Below are positions 56,176 through 64,000 of a stretch of DNA of 64,000 bases, piece by piece. The position numbers and the translations under genes were made by a program. The first letter of the stretch is position 1. Every line of letters begins with the position of its first letter. Under the pieces are notes generated by a model, which searched no databases, was not told the origin of the DNA, and saw nothing but the letters and a program-made list of their open reading frames with translations. The stretch is taken from contig CM041292.1 in the NCBI GenBank assembly GCA_023052935.1, forward strand, positions 201,027,799-201,091,798, written 5' to 3'. Source of the DNA: Piezodorus guildinii. Its lineage: Eukaryota > Arthropoda > Insecta > Hemiptera > Pentatomidae.

Positions 56176-56416
56176 GAAACGCTCCAAAAAAGGGTATTAT
56201 GATGAGAGAAGGGAAAGAGAAAGACGAAGATGAAGCAATAGATTTATGATATTCGCGTGGTATTTCAGACCGCTAAGTGAAAGATGAAAAAAAAAGGGAA
56301 GATTTATAGAATCAGAAGAAATATGAGCACTCAATGTTCTGATAGTTCTAAAAACATCCAAGGAGCAAATTGTTAATAACAAAATGACAAATTATTTTTT
56401 TTTCCACGGATATAGT

Positions 56417-56888
56417 ATATATTGGCTTCTGTCTAAAAAATTAAAGGTTAGAATTTATAAAACTATAATTCTTCCGACGGTTCTTTACGGATGTGAAACG
56501 TGGCCGCTTACTTCGAAGGATGAACAACGGCTAAAGGTTTTCGAAAATAAGGTACTACCTAAAATATCTTGTCCGAAGAGAGATGAGGCCACTGGGGATT
56601 TTAGAAGGTTGCACAACGCGGAATTGCGGAGTTTGTACCCTGTGAATATAATTGAGTTGATAGCATCGCCGAGACTGAAATGGGCGCGTAAAGTTGTTGG
56701 GCTCGGTGAGGAATGGATTCCGAGAAGGTTGGTATTCGCTGAACCGACTGGTAGGCGTCCGAAAGGTAGGCCGAAGCGTCGATGAGAGGATTGCATTAAG
56801 GCTGATCTTGGATGCTTGAGCTTGACCGACGAACATTTTACGAGTCTGTGCAGGCGAAGTTTGGTGGTATCGGCATCGAACCTTCGGG
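56417..56888 (+). pseudogene. LINE-A copy 6: RT C-terminus
   Basis: LLSKKLKVRIYKTIILPTVL, YGCETWPLTSKDEQR, FRRLHNAELRSLYP, GRRPKGRPKRR, then TGA (56783-56785) where sisters have TGG. It ends at CGAACCTTCGGGTA with no (ATT)n tail, and runs straight into LINE-K sequence. Confidence 0.85.
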
Positions 56889-56894
56889 TATCTA

Positions 56895-57625
56895 TTACAA
56901 ACTCTTCTTCTTTCTTTCCCTATTTTTCATCAAAGGAGTGTAAGGGGCTGGCATGTAGAGGCTGTTCCAGTCATCCCTACCCAGTACTACTTTTCTTGCA
57001 GGACTTCAGTCAATATCCCTGTTTCTGCAGGACATCTTGACCACTTCCTCCAAAGTATTTTTCTTACTCTTCTTCCCTCCATGTGCAACTCATACATCGC
57101 TCTTGCCACGCGATCCTCTGACATTCTTGAAAGGCCGAACTACTTAGCTTGATTTCTTTATATATTCCGGACGATTATTAAACTTCTATTTGCCATACCT
57201 TACTTCTCAGTGCCATCTTTATAGCTGAGTTGGCATTAGCATGTCATACGTCATAGTAAAGGTTCCTATTATTTTTTTGTACGTTGAACCTCCCTTTTAC
57301 TCATAAAGTCTTACTTAAAGATATGAAACGCCTTCCTGCAGCTTTATCTTTCTTTTATGTCTTCCTACACCCAGCCCTGCTCATTTAGGTGTGTGCCTAG
57401 ATATTAAAAATACTTCCCAGTTCAATATTTTCTAACCCTAGTCTGATGATTCGTCCAATTCGGTTCTCTATTCTTCCTTTTTTCATGGTTTTTGTTTTAG
57501 CAACATCTTATGTCCATGTTTATTGTCTCAACTGCTTCCTGTAAGCACACGAGATTGAATGTAGATTTTACAAATTAAAACGACGATGTCATCGGCATAT
57601 AGGAGCAGTGAAGTAGGTAGGTGAC
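56895..57625 (-). pseudogene. LINE-K: RT relic with YADD, minus strand
   Basis: Reverse strand near 57595 reads LLYADDIVVLICKI, then decayed segments and a C-terminal VVLGRDDWNSLYMPAP ending near 56935. The YADDIV box and the final DW element are typical of endonuclease-RT LINEs. Stops throughout. Confidence 0.6.
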
Positions 57626-58289
57626 AAATTCAAGTTTCCTGGGCAGTAGGGTCACCAATTCTTCATATAGTAAAATATATCGTTATATATATTCCCATCA
57701 TGCATTGATCACTGAATGCAGTCTTTAGAATGGCATTTATCTAATATTTTAAACAGTTAAGTGTATAATAAATATTATACGAGACACTCTGATACAAAAT
57801 TATAAGTATCTTCGTATTCTAAACTAACCACAATTAGCAGTTGCAACAATAAAGCTGACCTTAAGGGTTAACCACGACCAGCAAGCTACAGGTCTCGACC
57901 GATTCACCAGCTTTTCCGAGAGGTCATTGAGACAACTACTCTGACCTTAGAGAAAAGGCCTACGAATCCAACCTAAACAGCTTTAAATCCAGAGGTTTCA
58001 AAAACATTGTCCCTAAAATAGCTAAACGCCTCGAATCGATATTGATTGGTTAATTTAAAAAAAAAAATGTTCTGACATAAATAGAAACTAATTAAAAGAA
58101 GAACGCTTCGCGAATATCTCAGAAGGTTTTATAGCTATCGTAAACATTGTGATAAACAAAGTTAAAGAGCTTTTAAAATTCCATAATAATAGATTCATTA
58201 ATTTTTTTTTAATCAGACTAATGGGTCCGCAGGTATTTTAGGATATAATTGTTCAGTTCTCTACATTAAGTTGTATTAAGAATTGAAGA
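57626..58289. other. Unassigned stretch
   Basis: 57950-58040 translates briefly (AYESNLNSFKSRGFKN) like a retroelement relic. No assignment. Confidence 0.35.
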
Positions 58290-58835
58290 AGTGATATATG
58301 CCCAGTTTGTTAAGGAGACGCATTGGAAGATTGATTCCATTTTTTGCTCGATGTCCTGCATACCATGACAATAGAATACGATTTATGCCCGAATTAAATA
58401 ATGTGAGTATTGATGACTTTTATCAAATTCTTGTGAAACCCCACGTAATAGACATGAAATCATTATTTATTTTTGTCACAGAAAATTTTAAAATAAGATT
58501 TCAACATCTTTCTTCTCAGAATGTTAATCACTCTTAAGTGTTTCGGGATTTGTTAGTAATTTTTAGGGATTTAGTATTTATTTTAGTACTATTATTTTTT
58601 TACATTATTTATTGATATTCTTATATTTGATTTGTTATTGTATATGTTGGAGGAAATTAATCATAAAGATAGCAGCGCCTTTATGCTTATTGTTTTTGTT
58701 TTAAATATTTACTGAAATTGTGATTAATAATGTATATTTGCTGGTTTTGCTGGTGATAAATTTATTCATTGTGCTGTGCCAGCCAGCTCTATTTGTATGG
58801 GGTTTGCCCTAAAAACAAATAAATAAAGTATATTA
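58290..58835 (+). mobile_element. LINE-M candidate: unknown retroelement 3' end
   Basis: Frame 58298-58537 (79 codons; LLRRRIGRLIPFFARCPAYH) ends in a long 3' UTR and then AACAAATAAATAAAGTATAT plus (ATT)n, the layout of the LINE 3' ends seen elsewhere here. The C-P-xY phrase resembles the zinc-motif end of LINE pol ORFs. Identity not established. Confidence 0.45.
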
Positions 58836-59175
58836 TTATTATATATATATTCTTCACAATAATTATTGTAACAATATACTTTTTTATTTGTTATGTTTTT
58901 TCGAATTAGGTGCGTGGAAACGCAATAGGCTTTAGCTTTATTCATATACGATTAAATGTAAAGTGACCGAAGGCCTAAGGTGTAGGTTCATCATTGGATA
59001 ATTATTATATTGATTAAATAAATATTAAGAAGCCTTTTTCGGCGAATGTTCAAAAACTGTTTACCTAGCCCCCTTAATTTCCATATCGGTCTGTCCTCCC
59101 CTCTCCCCTCCCGCAGTACCAGAGACCCCTGGTAGTTTCCCCCAGCGGCAGCCGACAAGAATATTAAGGGTGGTT

Positions 59176-59904
59176 GGTAAGCATACCTCAGTCTTTCAGA
59201 AGGGATGAGAGACAGACAGATAACTATCCATACTGATAGTCAAGCTGCTATTGGAGCTATGGGTAGTTACATAACACGGTCCAAATTAGTAGAGGAATGC
59301 AGAAATAATCTTAATATGCTTTCCCTGCTAAATAAAGTCCGGGTACATTGGGAAGAAATGAGAGAGCTGAGAGCCTCGCGAGGAGGGGTTCTGCTCAGCT
59401 ACCCCTCACACCTGAACTGTGTGCGGAATTAGTCTCAGCAAAGCCAAAGGTCTGATTAAGGCGGCTGCTGATAATAGATTCAGACAATACTGGAGGGATA
59501 CTGATAAGCAGCATCACTCCAAGATGTTTCTGGATGGACCCTGCAAAGAGAGAAGTCATACTCTACTCTCTATGGACAGGACAACCCTAAGGATGCTAAC
59601 AGGACTATACACTGGACACTGTCAACTTAATAAGCATCTCCACAATATGGGTTTGGTGGCCTCACCGACTTGCAGATTCTGCAAGAAGGATGATGAAACT
59701 GCATTTCATGTGATATGCAGTTGCCCAGAGATTGCAAGGATACGGTTTTACCATTTTGGTGTCGACCGTATCCCTGATCCTAAGTTGCGTGAACTGATTA
59801 ACCCCTCACAGGCTAGTCAGATTCACCAAGGCGATAGCCCTGTATTGTCAGTAAGCCTAATATTGGCTGCAGTGCATTGAATTAGCCGGCAAAAAAAAAA
59901 GAAA
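59176..59904 (+). mobile_element. LINE-J: 729-bp 3' end with TSD
   Basis: 5'-truncated LINE flanked by TAAGGGTGGTT at 59165-59175 and 59905-59915. Ends in a short A-run after the stop. Contains RNase H and C-terminal zinc segments (separate entry). Confidence 0.88.
59205..59880 (+). pseudogene. LINE-J RNase H / zinc C-terminus, frameshifted
   Basis: First frame: ITIHTDSQAAIGAMGSYITR and KVRVHW, part of RNase HI with the third catalytic Asp (HTDSQAA). A small deletion at about 59350 removes the PGHxGxxGN segment and shifts the frame, so the last catalytic region is damaged. From 59419 the frame is open to TGA at 59878: ISLSKAKGLIKAAADNRFRQ, RTTLRMLTGLYTGHCQLNKH, and CRFCKKDDETAFHVICSC (C-X2-C-X8-H-X4-C). 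Typical of R1/jockey-type LINE ends with RNase H. Confidence 0.85.
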
Positions 59905-60240
59905 TAAGGGTGGTTAAAACATAAAAATATGATCACAAAGTCTTACAACGCTACCTTAGATATATTAGAAATATTTCTTTAAAGTATTTTATACAAAGGC
60001 TGGACCGCCAACTGAGTCACTTCGCATACCAGCCCCGCCTGAGTTGAGGATGAGAAAGAAGGTTAGAAGGGGTCTTTCGTTTTCCATCCAGCGATAGAAG
60101 TGGGTTCTATCCTCAAGAAGACGTGTTCCATCTAGACGAAGAGGAAAAACCCGGGGTGAGAGAGCAGCTGCAGGAGGAAGCCTAGAAGGGGCGCCTAAGA
60201 CTGATTCCACCTTAGCCAGCCGACTGTGTTTTAAGGTATT

Positions 60241-60560
60241 TCTTGATCGTAATATTGTTTGGCAAGATAAACTATAAGTAATCCCTCAGTATTCTCAAGC
60301 ATAGTTTAAATAAATTTAATATGTATAACCTAATAATAATGTCATTATTGAAACTTGTTTACTTTAATATTCCCCTGCATGCCACCTATTGGGATTGGTA
60401 AACACGATACCTTTAGAAAAGAAATCCAATGGTTTCAGTAAATATAGTTTATAAATTGATTGAAGCTATCAATTAATCTAGTTTTTGAAGATACCGCTGC
60501 CTTAGAGAAGCAAACAGGCAAAAACATAGCAGAATATATTTAATAAAGTCGCTTGCGATT
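60241..60560. other. Unassigned AT-rich stretch
   Basis: Nothing recognised. Confidence 0.45.
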
Positions 60561-60564
60561 GTGG

Positions 60565-61335
60565 ACTGGTTTAAGTTAGATTACGAGCAATATTGGACAA
60601 GTCATTAACTTTCACAAAACACATACAAAACAAAGGCAATAGAGCCAAAAATATTATCAACAAAATGACCCCATATTTCTATAGGTACTCAAAACAATCA
60701 TAAAAAAAATAAAATGATTCTCTACAAAACTGTCATTCGTCCCATTCTGACCTACGCTGCCCCAGTCTGGAGTTACACATGTCAATCCAATTGAGAAGTT
60801 GATTTCCAAAAAGTACTAAAGGACTTTTTTTATATATTTGTATTATCATCAATTAGTTATATCTAAATCTCCAATTTGATTTTATCTAATGAACACCCAA
60901 GCCCTTTATAAACACAATTTAGAAATATAATTATTTTCTAAAGGAAATAATTACACATTTAATTTCGTTCCAAATTATACCAAAACATCTCATTTCATAT
61001 CTTTAATATGATGTTATTAATATACTAAAAAAAACAATTCTGGTTTTAAATGAGAAAAGAATCAAATTAGCTAATTTAATAATATAATAATTAGTGATTT
61101 TCCTAGAATGGATATAGTACCTTTTGGAAATCAACGTCTCAATTATCGGAAATTAGAGGTGCACACATGCATGGCATCGTTAATAATTATCCTGGTTACA
61201 CGCGAATCACAATCATGTTATCGGATTTAATACTCCCGCCGATGACAAGAAAACACTAAAACGTTACGTTCATAAACGAACAAAAGACGTACTACTGCAT
61301 TAATTTTTAAAATGTAAAAAAAAAAAAAAGAAATA
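60565..61335 (+). pseudogene. LINE-I copy 2: jockey-like RT 3' end, interrupted
   Basis: ILDKSLTFTKHIQNKGNRAK, NIINKMTPYF, then ILYKTVIRPILTYAAPVWSY around 60718-60780 in shifted frames. About 60830-61230 is foreign or decayed. The C-terminus DDKKTLKRYVHKRTKDVLL with stop resumes at 61235-61300, and an A-rich tail follows. Matches LINE-I copy 1. Confidence 0.75.
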
Positions 61336-61612
61336 TTATTAATCTTATATATGAGCATATAACCAAAATATTGTTATTTTGTATTGTTTCGTTTCCACTT
61401 AGTTATGTTTTTTACTATATTTGTTGTTTGTATATTATACATGTTTTACTTTAATTGTGTAGGTTTTTATTTTCAGATTTTCCCTACTGTTCAAAAGTAA
61501 CATAGGCTACAATTACCACTAACCTCTACTGTAAATATAACATAAAAGTAACATGTAATTGGTGCAATTACCACATGTATACATTTTGAGGCATGTAGCC
61601 GTTTGTAAAAAA
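61336..61612. other. Short AT-rich stretch
   Basis: Nothing recognised. Confidence 0.4.
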
Positions 61613-62504
61613 ATCTGGTGCGGGCAACACACGACTTTCACTTACCACCATTTTTAAACTCAATGAAAACATTTTCAAATACACTTAAAGATAAAAATAC
61701 GTGAAACTATTAAAGAATTAATTAAATTGAATTTATATAGAAACATGTGTTTGATTCAAAAATCTATTATATTATTATCTAAAATAATCAGTTAGTTTTA
61801 TGTTCATTTCATCACTCTCTATTAACTTTTAAAAGCTTGTGTATGAGATGATATTTTTTCTAAAATCTTTAGCTTTCCAACGGTATATCATACATGTATA
61901 TTACTGCTCTTATGTTCAAAAACGAAAAATTGCATTAAAAAAATATTTTTTCTGTTTTCTCCTTTAGTTGGGTATCGAGTTTATTCAATTTATATATTTA
62001 CCAGTTTTTCATCAGCGTTAACAAGATAATCTAGTTATTATTATTGAATCTACAAAATTAAAGGTACTTTAGGGAAGAAAATTTAAAATATCGGCATTTA
62101 AGCCCTGTCAGACCATTTTTATCTAGAATAAAACCTACATGATATTAAAGCCCATTAAATTTTACATCGATATAGTGAGTTTAATCAAAATCGTCGGAAG
62201 CGTTTTCGAGAAAATCGTAAAAAGGTGCAAAATGCATGTATAAAGTGCCTCTTTGGTAAAGGCTCATTTTGTTGAAAAAAGTTTTGTCACATCTCGGGCG
62301 TATAGTTGTCTTAAATATGAAATTTCAGTTTCATAGGACTTACCGTTTCCGCCCGGGAGTACCACACACAACAGACCTTTTTGCGGGACTTGTTTATTTG
62401 GACTCAGGGGACCCTAAAACGTGTATTTCCGTTGAAAACTGGAATTCGAAAATTTTCACGATCGCAATACTTCCCCTTACTATATATAGTAAGTGAAAGT
62501 AAAA
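61613..62504 (+). mobile_element. HINE complete copy, plus strand
   Basis: 892 bp; start ATCTGGTGCGGGCAACAC, sub-terminal ACTTTCACTTAC, and a perfect 18-nt palindromic hairpin CTTACTATATATAGTAAG at 62476-62493 followed by TGAAAGT. Short CA tract. Together with 9159-10036 it is the best model for the family. Confidence 0.9.
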
Positions 62505-62595
62505 AATATTGGAAAATAAAAAACAAAACAAAAACGACCAATATAGCAAATCGTCTGAGTAGCCGCAGCTGCATAGTCACGCTAAATAAATAAAC

Positions 62596-62874
62596 GGATC
62601 ACTTGTAGCTGGGTGGCTTGCATAACAGCTTCCTATGCCAAAGATCACGGGTTCAAACCCGCAGGTGGTCCTAGGATTTTTTAATGGGAGTAAAAAATCC
62701 TTAGTTACGCTGTCCTTCGGAGGGGACGTTAAAAGGTGGTCCCGAGCCTGTGCGATGTCAGGTACTAGTTAAAGATCCCTATCCTAATAAAACCTGGATA
62801 GGCAAAATTTAGGACTCCCACTGTAGCATCGTCCGATTAGCCATAGTAGCATAAAGTGACGTTAAAAAAATAAA
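62596..62874 (+). repeat. SINE1 reference copy, full length
   Basis: The tRNA-like head folds with a 7-bp acceptor stem (GGATCAC with GTGGTCC), A box TAGCTGGGTGGCTTGCAT and B box GGTTCAAACCC, then body and TAAAGTGACGTTA with an A-rich tail. Possible TSD TAAATAAATAAAC at 62583-62595 and 62875-62887, though it is low complexity. Confidence 0.92.
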
Positions 62875-62887
62875 TAAATAAATAAAC

Positions 62888-63233
62888 AAACATTTTTGGT
62901 TATATTTGTTTCTCTATCATAACTTCCATTTAACCAAGGGAGAAATCCCGAGTAAAATATAGCACGGCTCTAAACCTCATTAACGGTCATGCATTGATTT
63001 AGTATCTATATCTATAATTGCTGTTAGTGAGATATCTCTCGATTGGAGTCTGCGTGCTATGAGGGAAAGCGAATGGGTTCCGGAGTCAAATGGAAAGGCG
63101 TTCATGCACAGCCGGTTTTATCTCTAATTGTAGTCATTTCATATCCACCATCTCCCGTATCGCAGCTACTCGGCTAGAAAGTATGTAGAAAGTTTGCTTC
63201 AACGACTGCTAATAATATTAGTACTTATATTTA
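62888..63233. other. Mostly unique stretch
   Basis: 63020-63190 is less AT-rich (GGGAAAGCGAATGGGTTCCG); no frame or family recognised. Confidence 0.45.
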
Positions 63234-64000
63234 TTGGGTTGATGCAAAATTAATGCAGGTTTTTAGTAGGTATTGTAAATACGCCATATCTTTACTTTAA
63301 CCATATATATTTAATCAAAATAATTTCCATCTGAATCAATGCACTTTTGCCAACGTTCAACAAGCTTTCTTATTCCACCAGAAAAAAAATCCGAATCCCT
63401 GGACTCAATGAAATCACGAAAAGAATTTTCAATGTCGTCCTGGTTTTGAAAATTTTTCTCCCTCAAAAAGTTGTCCAGATGCCTGAAAAAGTGGAAGTCT
63501 GTAGGAGAGAGGTCAGGTGAATAAGGCGGATGTTGGAGAACTTCGTAGCCCAACTCGTGCAGTCGTCGAAGCGTTGGTTGTGCAACGTGTGGTCTGGCGT
63601 TACTACTGGCACCCACTTGGCCAACTTTTTTACCTTACCAATTGCTTCCAAGTGGCGTACAACTGTGGATTGGTTCACACCGAGTTCCGCCGCCATTTCT
63701 CGTGTGGTTTTGGTTGGGTCTTCTTCCACTTTTGACCTCAGCTGGTCGTTGTCCAGAGCAAGATGACGGCCACGACCTTCCTTGTCTTCGAGGTCGAAAT
63801 CTCCTCTGCGAAACTTCTGTAACCAACGCTGCACCGTGCACTCATTAATAGCCCCCTGACCCCACACTTCATTAATATTACGAGCCGTTTGCGCAGCGCT
63901 GCGCCCTAATTTAAATTCGTAAAAATAAATTTGACGAAAATCGCACTTTGACATTTTCGATTCAAGACCTTTGAACACACTGAACAAAACGATTTTACTA
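63234..64000 (-). mobile_element. mar2: second mariner family, cut by window edge
   Basis: Right terminal repeat begins TTGGGTTGATGCAAAATTAA after TA at 63232-63233, close to ends of cecropia-type (Hsmar1-like) mariners. The other end lies beyond 64000. The transposase is broken by an internal deletion. Confidence 0.88.
63311..63960 (-). pseudogene. mar2 transposase, catalytic middle deleted
   Basis: N-terminal frame starts at MSKCDFRQIYFYEFKLGRSA (Met near 63951) and holds the two HTH motifs (NECTVQRWLQKFRRGDFDLE; LGVNQSTVVRHLEAIGKVKK) up to KWVPV. A deletion and frameshift near 63600 join it to ARPHVAQPTLRRLHELGYEV, YSPDLSPTDFHFFRHLDNFL and the normal end LVERWQKCIDSDGNYFD. The first catalytic Asp region is missing; the last Asp block (SPDLSPTD) remains. 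The full length would be about 345 residues. Confidence 0.87.

Larger units (their letters stand above)
59060..60240 (+). repeat. Dispersed repeat (also at 23.6-23.9 kb) split by LINE-J
   Basis: Parts 59060-59175 and 59905-60240 align in order with the reverse of 23590-23935 once 59176-59904 is removed. No coding assignment. Confidence 0.6.

Noticed and set aside
62596..62671. tRNA gene
   Set aside because: Cloverleaf-like, but it leads into a repeated SINE1 body and the T-arm is imperfect; the same holds for SINE2 and SINE3 heads.
1..64000. CRISPR array, bacterial operons, endogenous viral genes
   Set aside because: No regularly spaced direct repeats with unique spacers, no ribosome-binding-site-led gene strings, and every RT/RNase H frame fits non-LTR retrotransposons and not viral pol or capsid genes.

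Overview
The window looks like AT-rich, gene-poor intergenic or intronic DNA from an arthropod, most likely an insect and perhaps a hemipteran. I infer the group from the mix of jockey-like LINEs, mariners, tRNA-derived SINEs and DINE-1-like elements, not from any host gene. No complete host gene is visible. There are no bacterial operons, rRNA, functional tRNA genes, CRISPR arrays or recognisable viral genes. Nearly everything I can name is a dead transposable element. Names such as LINE-A, SINE1 and mar1 are labels for this report only.

Repeat families: (1) HINE, a Helentron-associated (DINE-1-like) family of about 0.87 kb, with roughly a dozen copies on both strands. (2) Two mariner families: mar1 (five internally deleted copies) and mar2 (one copy running off the right edge). 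(3) Three tRNA-derived SINE families: SINE1 (ten copies), SINE2 (five, one doubtful) and SINE3 (two). (4) About a dozen kinds of LINE fragment, nearly all 3' ends. LINE-A ends in (ATT)n, LINE-C and LINE-I are jockey-like, LINE-B and LINE-J carry RNase H, and LINE-E is CR1/jockey-like. (5) A small MITE at 39.1 kb, an inverted-repeat element at 51.2-51.8 kb, a tandem array of about 305 bp at 13-14 kb, and several microsatellites including a run of 75 T.

Layout: 0-10 kb is HINE, SINE1, LINE-A and SINE2 nested together. At 11.5-15 kb a GC-rich promoter-like island is followed by mar1, a tandem array and a mar1 fragment; part of this is repeated inverted at 24.8-26 kb. At 15-24 kb are SINE2, SINE3, LINE-D, a candidate host terminal exon (18.45 kb), a LINE-A inside a SINE1 and a HINE inside a LINE-C. 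At 27-31.5 kb are LINE-B, LINE-C and a mar1 inside LINE-C. 31.5-33.3 kb is mostly unique. 33-45 kb holds mar1, HINE, LINE-A with both ends, SINE2, LINE-C, a MITE, HINE and LINE-E/F. 46-50 kb holds SINE1 copies (one split by LINE-G), SINE3 and LINE-I. 50.2-50.7 kb is a unique island. 51-64 kb holds the inverted-repeat element, a LINE-A/HINE chimera, T75, LINE-C, SINE1, LINE-H, A, K and J, HINE, SINE1 and mar2.

The main value of the window is its stratigraphy. Target-site duplications (TSDs) that can be read directly date several insertions relative to one another. The few non-repeat candidates (ORF at 4.04 kb, promoter-like island at 11.5 kb, terminal exon at 18.45 kb, unique island at 50.2 kb) are the places most likely to hold host function.
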